Position numbers and translations under genes: made by a program. This document shows, one piece after another, positions 11,491-21,229 of a stretch of 64,000 nt of DNA; positions within the stretch are counted from its first letter, which is position 1; every line of letters begins with the position of its first letter. The stretch comes from Protula sp. h YS-2021 (taxonomy: Eukaryota > Annelida > Polychaeta > Sabellida > Serpulidae). The notes below the pieces were generated by a model. The model ran no database searches. It saw only the letters and a list, made by a program, of their open reading frames with translations, and was not told the DNA's origin. The stretch covers positions 13,518,039-13,582,038 of the forward strand of contig OX457029.1 in assembly GCA_949752745.1 (NCBI GenBank), given 5' to 3'.

Positions 11491-11496
11491 ATATAA
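11490..11496 (+). promoter_or_regulatory. Putative TATA box of the element A gene
   Basis: TATATAA about 55 bp upstream of the ATG at 11551. The same array-TATA-ATG arrangement, with a matching leader ending TTGAACCGAAAGGATG, recurs on the minus strand of element B near 34768-34820. Confidence 0.5.
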
Positions 11497-11550
11497 TGCT
11501 ATGTTTAAAGGCTTTTTCATCATTTGAAAAGTGCATGTTGAACCGAAAGG

Positions 11551-12288
11551 ATGTATAAATGCAACATTTGTTTGAAATCTTACAATTGGCCACAAAGTCT
11601 TAAAAGGCACTTAAAGAATGCTCACACTACAGAAGAAGAAGAATTGGAGATAGATATGGAAAACCCTGTAAAACCACCTATCACTGAAACATTAGATGAG
11701 TCTTCTATGGAAAGTCAAAGCGTCAACATGACTGAAAAGAATACACATGCTTGTACAGAATGTTGTGCGTTATACAACAGTCAAGAAGCTTTGTTCAAAC
11801 ATATGGAACATTGTGTTGAGGGTGATGATGACGGCAGCTCTGAAAGTAAGTCAGAAACAGACTCTGAAAGTGAGTCAGAAACAGACTCTGTTTGGTATGA
11901 TATGGTTCAAGAAGTCTACGATGAATATGATAAGAAATTTCAAGAAAAGGTTTCAGAATATGAAGAACAAGGGCTTGAAGATGCGCGTGAAATAGCAAGT
12001 GATGACTTTCGACCCATTTATAAGCGTCGACTTAAACAACTGTTTGTGAGACTATTCAAATATGCCCAACGTCTACAACAAAACGAACATTATGAAACCA
12101 TTTTAGAAGACTTCAATTACTTTGTTGATGAAAAACATTACGAGTATTCAAAGGCACTAAAGGCGGCTATAAGAAGAAACGATGCATTCTTTGAAGAGCT
12201 TCTAGATGAGGAGGAGGAAGATGAAAGCAGTGACGAAGAAAGTGATATGGATGCCAGTGAACAGAGTGAAGCAGATGAAGAAAAATAG
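11551..12288 (+). CDS. Zinc-finger/acidic helical protein of element A
   Basis: A 245-residue intact ORF. Residues 4-25 form a C2H2 finger (C4, C7, H20, H25); 68-88 a second finger of C2HC type (C68, C71, H84, C88). An acidic Ser/Asp/Glu stretch (91-115) is followed by a charged helical domain (about 116-220, e.g. KVSEYEEQGLEDAREIA, YAQRLQQNEHYETIL) and an acidic tail rich in DEE/SDEE. The layout suggests a DNA-binding regulatory or structural protein of the element; its function is unknown. It starts just after a palindromic array and TATA box, and its 3' half lies inside the right inverted arm. The same helical domain occurs, broken, in element B (33061-33400). Confidence 0.75.
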   Translation: MYKCNICLKSYNWPQSLKRHLKNAHTTEEEELEIDMENPVKPPITETLDESSMESQSVNMTEKNTHACTECCALYNSQEALFKHMEHCVEGDDDGSSESKSETDSESESETDSVWYDMVQEVYDEYDKKFQEKVSEYEEQGLEDAREIASDDFRPIYKRRLKQLFVRLFKYAQRLQQNEHYETILEDFNYFVDEKHYEYSKALKAAIRRNDAFFEELLDEEEEDESSDEESDMDASEQSEADEEK

Positions 12289-12459
12289 ACTTATTTGACT
12301 AAACATTATAATAAAGACTTTGTAAATCAATAAATGTTATAATATTGTTATAGATTTAAGCTGTATATATTTAAGTGTATTTAAGTGTATTTAAGTGTAT
12401 TTAAATGTATTACTAAACCTATTCAACATATGTCTTGTTTTTTCTTTGCTTGAACTACA

Positions 12460-12712
12460 ACTTGTTGAACAACTTGTTAAACAGCATGTTGTTGAACAAG
12501 TTGAACATATTCAACATGTTGAACATGTTCAACTTGTGCAACAACATGTTGAACATGTTCAACTTGTTGAACATGTTGTTGAACATGTTGAATATGTTGA
12601 ACATGTTTTACATGTTGAAAATGTTCAACAACATGTTGAACATGTTGAACAACAGCTTATTGAACAATTGTTGTACAATTGCTAAACAACTTGTTGAACA
12701 ATAGTTTGACGT
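12460..12712. repeat. (GTTGAACAT)n palindromic array, right arm of A
   Basis: Inverted counterpart of the left array. It begins about 170 bp downstream of the gene's stop codon. Confidence 0.8.
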
Positions 12713-12779
12713 AAAAATAATTCAAACACATGTTTGAATGGTGGGCGCGCGCCATTCCAACAACCCACCTATGCAAACT

Positions 12780-13880
12780 ACTGTAAACTAAGACATCAAA
12801 CTGAATTCAATGGTGAAATTTTCATTCAAATCGGTTAACCATAACGAAAGTTATTACACTTTTCCACTTTTTAAAAAGTTAAAATGGCGAATGTCAAATT
12901 ATGCATACAGCCAGCTGCGCAAATAGCCCATGACTACATTATAACAAAAACTAGATATAAAATTGAACCAAACAGTGAAGGTGTCATGCAAATCGACCAA
13001 CTATAGCGAAAGTTTTTTTTCACTTTTTACAAAGTTAAAATGGCGGCATGTCACATTATGCATACAGCCATCGGTGTAAATAGCCTATAACCACTTAATG
13101 TTAAAACGTTACATAAAACTGAATCAAACAGTGAAATTTTCATGTAAATCAACCAAGTATAACGAAAGTTATCTCAATTTTTCACTTTTTACAAAGTTAG
13201 AATGGCGGCATGTTACAAAAATGCATACAGCCAGCTGTGTAAATAGCCTGTGACCACTTTATAACAAAACGTTACATAAAACTGAATCAAACAGTGAAAT
13301 TTTCATGTAAATCGACCAAGTATAACGAAAGTTATCCCAAATTTTCACTTTTTACAAAGTTAAAATGGCGGCATGTTACAAAAATGCATACAACCAGCTG
13401 CGCAAATAGCCTATAACACTTAATGTTAAAACTAGATATAAAACTGAATCAAATAGAGAAATTTTCATGTAAATCTACCTAGTATAACGGAAGTTATGCC
13501 AATTTTTCACTTTTTACAAAGTTAAAATGGCGGCATGTTACAAAAAGGCATTCAGTCACCGGTGTAAATAGCCTGTTACCACCTAATGTTAAAAATTTAC
13601 ATAAAACTGAATCCAACAGTGAAATTTTCATGTAAATCGACCAAGTATAATGGAAGTTATCTCAATTTTTCATTTTTTACAAAGTTAAAATGGCGGCATG
13701 TTACAAAAATGCATATAGCCACCGGTGTAAATAGCCTGTGACCACTTTATAACAAAACTAGATATAAAACTAAATCAAACAGTGAAATTTTCATGTAAAT
13801 CGGTCAACTATAACGAAAGTTATCCCACTTTTTCACTTTTTACACAGTTAAAATGGCGACATGTTACAAATATAAGTTCC
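12780..13880. repeat. 162-bp tandem repeat array in the right arm of A
   Basis: Seven units of about 153-163 bp, each with the phrases 'aaaatggcggcatgt', 'gcatacagcca' and 'aacgaaagttat'. Three inverted units occur at 9690-10140 in the left arm. Confidence 0.8.
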
Positions 13881-14930
13881 ACACTTCAACGGAAGTCCGT
13901 TATTTCAAATTACGAAAACAAAATGACGTTTCGTTTACGCACACTCTGCTGTGACGTTTACCCTTCATCATGACGTCATCCCAACACGCGCGCGCGCTTC
14001 ATCCAAAAACTGAAGCAGATAGAAACAAACAGACACTATGACGTCACTTCCGGTCCAGACATGATGACGTCACTTACAGACATGACGTCACTTCCGGTCC
14101 AGACATGATGACGTCATCAAGTGGCGTAGAACCGGCGTTTCTATACTACTAGAAACAGATAATTAGTGTCATTTGTTTGTCTCGTGTATTTTCGCTGCTC
14201 CGACATGCGAACTTAGCATGACAGAGGAATATAAGAAAACACGCAGATCAGCGTATCTTAAGACACATATACGGTAGCAGACTGTTTTACCTCGGTTAAA
14301 GAAGTGCGAAGATGAAATGTTTTATATTCGCGGATGTCCTCTACGTATTTGGTACATGCTTATGTCCATCTCTATTCAAACTGCTGCCTTTTCCGAGGGT
14401 ATATAAAATCAATATTCCATAACCATATCGGTATTTTTGGTGGAATATGTACTGGCCGCATAAAAGGTTGAATTGAAATTGTGTATAGTGTTTGAATTTA
14501 ACTGTAGCCTACCTTAATACCTAAATGTCTGCTCCCGAGTTAATGTTTGTACATTGGTATTGCTTATAATCATCTAATACTGTAGGGTATCTTCTCAGAC
14601 ACCACCGATATTGACCTTCTCAGAGAGTGTTGACAGCTAACAGCACATGAAGGCATTTAACACAGACCATTCTTTAAAAAAATGAAAAAAACCTGACTTT
14701 TTTTACGTTGATTTGAATCATGATTTAAATCGTGATATAAATCACTTGATTTAAATCATACCAGCCCTGTTGTATACATATAAACTCTCAGATCAGCTGA
14801 GATACTCCTACATTTATGTTTGCAAAGGACGAAGGAAAAATGATAAATAAAAGCATTAAAAATAGTTTATTTTTGCTATTGTAAATTCTAACATGTACAT
14901 ATATTTATCAGTATGTTAATAAAAATTTGA

Positions 14931-15010
14931 TGTGCCACCCCCGGAGAGCGCAGTAACTGCGCATAAGAAACCGTTATGCGTGCACCCTGCAGGAGTCGAA
15001 CCTACAATGA
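14931..15010 (-). repeat. tRNA-derived SINE-like fragment, copy 1
   Basis: On the minus strand it contains GGTTCGACTCC, a good B-box (T-arm) sequence, followed by 'gcataacggtttcttatgcgcag'-type sequence shared with 15445-15535. No convincing A box. Confidence 0.35.
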
Positions 15011-15444
15011 CACTAGCAAAAAGTTGATAATATATACGCACCAACGAGAGAGAAAAGATAGAATTGGTTATATTATATAGGAATAAGTTGGTGACAACAA
15101 AATATTAAATTTTCAACAAAACTTAATAAACCTGATGCAAATTTGCCAACTCTTTCGACTCAAACCAAATCACCCTTTGGGAGTTTCGAATAAAATGCGC
15201 AAAAATTCTGAGTTCCGAATACAAACTAACCGGGTTAAAAATGAAAGAAATGATAGGAGATTTGTCTAAATGTCAAATTTCTCTGCACCAAACTTTTAAC
15301 AACCCGAGTGATATTCTAATTTATTAAAGAAAGAAAATTAGAATCTTGATGTTTTTCCTTATCATTTCTTTATAATTTATACAAAAAATTGCAGTCGAAA
15401 CGACACTTCCATCGGAAAAAACCAAAAGTACAAACTGGCTTATC

Positions 15445-15535
15445 GAAGTGATACGAGCCACCACCGGAGAGTGCAATATCTCTGCATAAGAAATCGTTAT
15501 GCTCGCACCTTGCTCGAACCAGTCCCGAGTCACCT
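15445..15535 (-). repeat. tRNA-derived SINE-like fragment, copy 2
   Basis: Shares the 'gcataacgatttcttatgc' and 'ctctccggtggtggc' phrases with copy 1, preceded by GGTTCGAGC. The B-box is weaker than in copy 1. Confidence 0.35.
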
Positions 15536-16369
15536 TATTTCATCACTACTACTCTGACCAGACTCCTACCTCGTTATTAAAACATGAAATTCTAATTTTT
15601 ACAAGATCTAAAAACCCCTTAACTGAAGTAATATTGCCCACACATATGAAACAATGTTAAAACTACGATACCTGAAATGTGCGATAATAGGGGTTTTTAC
15701 TAAATTCTTCTTAGCTCGGATATAGTTTAACCTTCCAAACTTGTTATATCCTGCATCCTACTTAACTTCTTTTATTTATACTCACAATGGGACTGTAGCT
15801 GTAATATACATGTAGAAATCAAGTTCTGGTTTTTTGGTGTGTTATACCAACTTTCTCGTGCTGAATGAGATTCTCGGTGGGGTCTCGCGGTAGTACGAAT
15901 AGGCTTACTCTGGGGTTCCAGGGGAAGAAATTTGTATGCTAAATCTAGGGTTTCTCTCGGTCAGTTCGCCACTACATATGGGAAATTCTTGATCCACGCT
16001 TCATCCTCCCAGGAAGGGGCGCCCAACAATTTTATAAAATCTGGCTTTTTATACACATAATATGCCTTTCCCAAGAATTTGCCGAAAAGTTGTCGAATTG
16101 ACAAAAGATGCTGATAATAATTCGTCAATAATTTGTCAGTTCAAATGCCGATCCTTAACTTGTCAACCTGACGATGCCTAACTCAACACTGTAAATTTAA
16201 AAAAAAAATGTCTTTGCAACTGGCTCGTCATTTTTTGTCATATATTTCTCAAATCTTAATTTGCAGTAAGTCAATATCTTGTCAATAATTCGTCAAATTA
16301 TCTTTCACAAGTGATTAACGAACTATCCGAATGAAGGATTTAGACAAAATCATGCTGATAAGTAGGGAG

Positions 16370-16495
16370 AAATGGGGGTTTTTGGATCACTTTCTAGAAC
16401 ATTGTAGTGATTTAGAACCCCCATGGGGATTCTAGATCAGTCGAATGTTCTAAAAGAAGGTGATTTAGAACCCCCATGGGGGTTCTGGATCGGTT
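16370..16495. repeat. Short tandem repeat with CCCCCATGGGGG palindromes
   Basis: Two copies of a unit reading 'gatttagaacccccatgggg' followed by 'ttctrgatc', about 68 bp apart, plus a degenerate third. It lies beyond the 3' end of the minus-strand ORF at 16630. Confidence 0.5.
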
Positions 16496-16629
16496 GGCTA
16501 TTTATAGCCACGGCTGAGCGCGCGCCCGAGAAAAGCTGGTTTGGAATGATCGTTTGATCTCAACTTATTTTCCCCACACACGCACACGCACACACGCACA
16601 CTCCAACACCATGACAGGATCAGCTCATT

Positions 16630-17394
16630 TCAAAATATTGGGCGGTCGCCCAAAAGGGCAGCCTGGAGCAAACCTCCTAACTGTTGCTTGCAGAGACACT
16701 TCCGCCTGTGTGCAGCAACCGCAACCACCGTCGACATGAACGACCTGCCTAGAACGCTACGGCAGTGGGACTCAGTTCTCATAGCGTTCTGGCACCCTAA
16801 CTCATGTTGACTCCTGGTGGCATCCTGTGTGATCACAGCCCCACAGAACTTACAGAACTGCGAGTGTTCGTTAATTGAGTTTAGGAGAGACATAAATTCA
16901 TCCATGGACTCTTCACTGGGGTCGCCCAAGTTCAAGTCGACGGTTGGCTGCGATTCGCGAGAGGTGGAAGCTCGCTGCGGCGGGCTGGCAGCAGTAGACG
17001 TCTCCTGGATACTAGCCACAGCAGCGGCTATCTCGGCTCAGCTGGTTGTGGCCTGCGAGCGGACAGCGGCTGGCTTGCTGACAGTGGTTGGCTTGCTGAC
17101 AGTTGCTAGCTTGCTCACCGGATCTGGCAGGATGGCATCAGCCGGTTGCAGCAGGCCGAAAACGGCTTCTTGACAGGAGTCGATCTCCGACTCTCTCACT
17201 CGTTTACAAGCCGCCGCCGCCGCCGCCCTCCCAAATCTGTGATGTTGTTCCCGTCTACTTCTCCTCTCCCTCAGCTTTTCAATTTTAAGTAATTCATAAT
17301 CTTCATATATTTCCTCAATAAGGCAAACATTTGAGTCAATAAGTAAATATTTGTGCTTCCGTTCGGCGGTGAAGAAGTCGTCTTGGAATTGCAT
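16630..17394 (-). CDS. Unrecognised ORF with Cys/His motif, broken by one TGA
   Basis: Reads from ATG at 17394 (MQFQDDFFTAERKHKYLLID) as a single frame of about 255 codons, with one in-frame TGA at 17040-17038 after codon 118. The first half has a Leu/Glu-rich segment and a basic RERRSRREQHHRFGR stretch; the second half has Ser/Thr/Pro-rich sequence and a possible zinc ligand set (CKFCGAVITQDATRSQHELGC). The composition is protein-like and the promoter region has a TATA box, so it was a gene recently or still is. I do not recognise the family; its position next to the Polinton could mean an accessory gene of a mobile element. Confidence 0.5.
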
Positions 17395-17448
17395 GTTGTT
17401 GGGGCAGTAAAAAGATGCAAGTGTGAGAAGCCAGTGATTTGAGCTGCC

Positions 17449-17456
17449 TATATATA
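17449..17456 (-). promoter_or_regulatory. Putative TATA box for the ORF at 17394
   Basis: TATATATA on the minus strand (GGGTGTATATATAGGCAGC), about 55 bp before the ATG. Confidence 0.5.
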
Positions 17457-17619
17457 CACCCAGACGGCTAAATCAATAGATCAAAGGCTCATCGGGTGGG
17501 ATGCAATTAAGCCAAGAGGCAGAGCGAGGGACTTTCCCACAGTGCTAAATGTCAATCAAGAGAGGGAGAGGCAGCAAGTCACTTCTCAGCAGCAACGAAC
17601 CCCCCTCCCCGCCCTGGAA

Positions 17620-18180
17620 GAGCAAAATTCAGCCTGATTGATCATTGTATACATATTATAGGAAAGTATGTTGGGTGGGTCGGACCTCCCCCCGCCCAGG
17701 AGGGCAAAATTTAGCCAAATTCATCATAGTATACACATTACAGGAAAGAAGGTTAGGTGGGCCGGACCCCCGGCCCATTTTCAGATTTTTGCATATTTAT
17801 ACGTTTCAGACAATTCTGAAAACTTTTGGTTTCGGATACCCCCCCCCCCTCCCAGGGGCCATTTTCAGAATTTTTGCATATTCATCCGTTTCAGACAATT
17901 CTGAACATTTTTGGTTTCGGACCCTCCTCCCGGTGGGCTATTTTCAGATTTTTGCATATTTATACGTTTCAGACAATTCTGAAAACTTTTGGTTTCGGAT
18001 ACCCCCCCTCCCAGGGGCCATTTTCAGAATTTTTGCATATTCATCCGTTTCAGACAATTCTGAACATTTTTGGTTTCGGACCCTCCTCCCGGTGGGCTAT
18101 TTTCAGATTTTTGCATATTTATTCGTTCTAGACAATTTTGAACATTTTTAGTTTCGGAACCCCCTCCCTCCCCGAAAAAA
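17620..18180. repeat. Higher-order tandem repeat (79-bp units alternating as 158-bp dimers)
   Basis: Two units with 'aaattyagcc..tatacacat' precede five units containing 'attttcaga', 'tttgcatatt' and 'gtttcagacaattctga'. Alternate units share private variants (ttcatccg versus ttatacg; ACCCTCCTCCCGG versus ATACCCCCCC), giving a 158-bp dimer. ORFs here are shadows. Confidence 0.7.
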
Positions 18181-18269
18181 GCATCGTGCGAAATCCTGAA
18201 AAATTCGTATAAAAGTGTCGTTTTGTCCTGAAAACGGCAATTTCGTCAAGACATTATTGAAACGTCGCT

Positions 18270-19285
18270 GAATACACTACAGCTATCAACAGAGGCATTG
18301 ATGATCTGTTTCGCTTCTACGCTAACGAAACGACTGTTTTCGATGACACATTATTAACTATGGAAGAGAATGATGCGTTCCTGGCTGCAATGACGGACGC
18401 TGAAAAAATCTTGGAGGAAGCGTTAGGCGCTCCGTCAGACATCCCTACAGCGCAGCAAGGAATGTCAGATCCTGACGGACCTCGCTCCCCTATTCTGGGT
18501 TGCAAATGCACTTGTAAATGGCAGCACCACGCAACTCAGCACAAAGTTAAAAGCACATCTGAAGCATCTTGAGGAAGAAGTGACCATGTCAAGCGACAAC
18601 CAGTATCTTGAGGAAGAAGTGATCATATCAATCGTCGATGTCGATGACGACGAAGGAGACGAGCATCTTCAAATCTAAATTTGAATCTAGCAAGACCAAA
18701 CCTGTTAGCGAGGAAGATGTCACGCTGTTGAAACGGAACTTTCGGGCAATGCTTCCTCTAGACTATAGTGGCATTTTATGGTGCTTATGCGAAGAAGCCT
18801 TTTTCAACCAACACAAGTACATATACCTGACTGAAGAAATGAGTGACGTCGTTCGACTCATCCGCATGCTAGAAGGAAAAACATAGCATAATCACGCGAC
18901 AGAGCCACAGTTCCGCGACGCCATGTCCCGAAGTTTCGTTCAACTTTTGAACATTCCTTTATGAGGAACATTTTAAGACTTGGTGCCTGCCGATGTCAAA
19001 GCGTGTTGATGAGGATCACGATTTCAAATGTGAGAAAGCCATTCTACATGGTTTCAAATACCTTGACGAGCGTATTAAGCCGGATGATATTATAGCTTAC
19101 CTCTAAGAAAAAGGATATTTCACCATGCCAATGCTCTTTGAATGGCTAATGAGCAGTGGCAAACGAGGAGGCTTTTTAGTAATCGTCATGAGACAATCTC
19201 TAACAGACGGTCTGCCAACAGCCTTTCTTGATACTTTCAGGGAGCTGACTCCGCGATTTTACAACCATCTCGCTAAAACATACAT
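18270..19285 (+). pseudogene. Degenerate ORF with two CARD/death-fold-like segments
   Basis: Fragments in different frames: 18282-18572 (acidic, MEENDAFLAAMTDAEKILEE), 18638-18886 (LLKRNFRAMLPLDYSGILWC ... VVRLIRMLEGKT) and about 18960-19285 (CEKAILHGFKYLDERIKPDD ... SLTDGLPTAFLDTFREL). The second and third each show the six-helix rhythm of CARD or DED domains: a leading L..N/K....L, a central IL..L, then a final 'L..GLPTAF..F...L'. The family call is by pattern only. Stops and frameshifts break it. If right, this would be an accessory gene aimed at host cell-death signalling. Confidence 0.4.
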
Positions 19286-19690
19286 GTGATGTATAAAAAT
19301 AGCGGTGGGCAGGACCAAGTCAGCATTCAATGTGCAGCCATGGAGAAGACAAGCAGCCTTAAAATTAGTGTGAACTTAAACATTACTGTGGAGCGTGGAC
19401 AATCTGGGCCATTTCTTCGAATCAAACGTAGAGAGAAATGGTTTGTTTTAGCACCATCCTTGTGGAAGATTGTGTGTTAGCACTTGAGAACTTTAAACAA
19501 CATTGGCTTTAAGCTGTACTTAACACAAACAAAGTGGCTTGAAGTCATTTTATACCTAGACATGCGCTATGTGAGTTCTGTGCACACATCACTGTTTGAA
19601 GGGACAGTATACAAGTATTACATCAACATGAATGATGGTGAATGGGAGACACTGCTTCAGGAGATGGGCAACATTAACTACAGGTTTAAA
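19286..19690 (+). pseudogene. PC4-like (p15 coactivator fold) segments
   Basis: LKISVNLNITVERGQSGPFL followed by RIKRREKWFVLAP, then GFKLYLTQTKWLEVILYLDM and KYYINMNDGEWETLLQEM. The strand pattern ending in an (I/Y)I.(L/M)...EW..L helix matches the PC4-like ORF on the minus strand at 24965-25939. The stop at 19480 splits it into two frames. The second part runs in frame straight into integrase sequence. Confidence 0.4.
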
Positions 19691-20580
19691 AGGCAACGTG
19701 TTATTACACGTGGTATTGATGACATGTGGGATATTGATTTAGCTGACATGGGAACCATAGCCTTTCTATAATGATGACACGCACTTTTTACTGGTTGTTA
19801 TTGATGTGTTTTTAAATGCTTGTGGGTGCAGCCAATACCCAACAAATCACATACCAGCGTCATACAAGCCTTTCAGAAGATTTTTCATGAAACACAACAA
19901 AGACCACAACTCTAAGGTCAGATAAATGAACTGAATTTAAAAAAAGATGGGTAAAAGCATTTTTGAAGGAGGGAATACATGTCTATACGACAAAGAATGA
20001 AACCAAAGCCAACTTTGCTGAGAAAGTCATTCGTACTCTAAAGGGACTGATGTATGGATATTTCCTACATAATCATACTGATCGCTATATGGACATCCTT
20101 CCAGACTTGGTGTACAATTACAACCATAGGCCTCATGGCTCCCTCCGTAATAAGTATGCTGCTGCAGATATTCGAAAGGAAAATGAATCTAAAGTGTGGA
20201 AGTATATGTATGTGGACAAATTGAAATTGAAACCAAAGAAGAAGAAAAAACCCTACAAATTTAAAATTGGTGAACATGTTCGCATTTCCAACATGAAATA
20301 CGTGTTTCAACGGGATTATCATATAAAGCGGACGCAAGAAAGTCTTCGTTATCACACATCGTTGTAAGAATCAAGGAAAGACTTTTTGGACGAAGATATT
20401 GAAGGACATTTCTATGAGGAAGAGCTGCAGAAAGAACGGTAGAAAGTGACAAAAGATATTGAATCCAACCACAGAATTGAAAAGGTCTTAAAAACATGAA
20501 AAAGACGAGGTGTTAAGGAACTATTTGCCAAGTGGTTAGATTTGTCAAAGAAGTTTAACAGTTAGGTGAAAGAAACAGAC
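19690..20580 (+). pseudogene. Polinton integrase (retroviral-type, with chromodomain), broken
   Basis: Core begins RVITRGIDDMWDIDLADM (first catalytic Asp), then LLVVIDVF (second Asp) and KNETKANFAEKVIRTLKGLM (the Glu of the DDE triad), followed by YNYNHRPHGSLRNKYAA and KFKIGEHVRISNMKYVFQRD. A degenerate chromodomain-like tail (VKELFAKWLDLSKKFNS) lies at 20505-20565. Frameshifts occur after 19771, around 19960 and after 20340. The usual N-terminal zinc-binding segment was not found. It would have catalysed element insertion with 6-bp target duplications. Confidence 0.85.
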
Positions 20581-20588
20581 ATTCAAAA

Positions 20589-21194
20589 ATGAAGCATCCA
20601 TTCACATGTTTGGTGTCTGGACCTACAGGCAGTGGAAAAACTTCTCTAGTCAGGGAAATTATAGAACAAAAATTAATTAAACCCTCTCCAAAAACCATTT
20701 TGTGGGTCCTTGCAGCAGATCAGCCTTTGTACTAGGGAATGAAAGGTGTGGAATTTTACCAAGGCATTCCAGACGACATTTAAGAGCGCTTTAACCCCCC
20801 CCCAAAAAAAAGCTTACTCATCATTGACGACTTAATGACCAAATGTCACAGTGATGAGTGTATGACACGTCTCTTTAGTGTTGGCAGCAATCATCAAAAT
20901 CTAAGCATCATTTTTGTTGTGCGTAATTTATTCCATCATGGTAGAGAAATGCGAAATATTAGTTTGAAGACACATTACATCATTCTGTTTAAAAATCCAA
21001 GAGACAGCCAACAAAGAAGTACATTAGCGCGGCAAATGTATCCTGGAAGATCTCAGTTTCTCATAGAAGCCTATCAAGATGCTACCAGCTATTTATTCAT
21101 TGATTTAAAACCAAAGACAAATGATCAACTACGTATTCGTACAGGCATTTTACTCAAAGATACACATTATGTATATGTTGATAAATTAGGATAG
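20589..21194 (+). pseudogene. Polinton packaging ATPase (FtsK/HerA type), two in-frame stops
   Basis: Opens at ATG 20589; Walker A GPTGSGKTSL, Walker B KKLLIIDDLM, and a downstream sensor segment IIFVVRNLFHHGREMRN. The length of about 200 residues is normal for the family. One reading frame throughout, interrupted by TAG at 20733-20735 and TAA at 20781-20783; no frameshift. It packages element DNA into capsids in Polinton-type viruses. Confidence 0.85.
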
Positions 21195-21229
21195 GAACAA
21201 GAACCAAGTCACTTAGCCATTCGCAGCCA

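Larger units (their letters stand above)
9467..14150. mobile_element. Element A: 4.68-kb Polinton-like element with very long inverted repeats
   Basis: Both ends carry AGTAGTATAGAAACGCCGG in inverted orientation, flanked by perfect 6-bp duplications AGAAAC (9461-9466 and 14151-14156). A 6-bp duplication and 5'-AGT termini are the integration signature of Polinton/Maverick elements. The left arm is about 9467-11042 and the right arm about 11935-14150; the centre (about 0.9 kb) is single-copy. The arms contain, from the outside in, TGACGTCA-rich sequence, tandem units of about 162 bp (three on the left, seven on the right), a GGCGCGCGCC patch, a (GTTCAACAT)n array and the 3' half of the gene. 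No polymerase or integrase is present, so it would need factors in trans. Confidence 0.85.
11935..14150. repeat. Element A right inverted arm
   Basis: About 2.2 kb. Longer than the left arm because it has seven 162-bp units (anchors near 12885, 13038, 13199, 13362, 13525, 13688 and 13850) and an extra copy of the terminal TGACGTCACTTCCGGTCC block near 14040-14110. Confidence 0.8.
14157..16340. other. Gene-free stretch with repeat fragments
   Basis: Holds an ATTTAAATC palindromic patch (14710-14760), two related SINE-like fragments (14931-15010, 15445-15535), a copy of the fold-back family (15130-15440) and phrases of 'ttcgtcaataatttgtca' (16090-16330). No credible gene. Confidence 0.5.

Noticed and set aside
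9467..14150. LTR retrotransposon or DIRS element
   Set aside because: Repeats are inverted, not direct, there is no reverse transcriptase, and the duplication is 6 bp with AGT ends.
17645..18151. 168-codon ORF with repeated IFAYSSVSDNSEHFWF-type phrases
   Set aside because: It is the translation of the 79-bp tandem repeat; two other frames are equally open.
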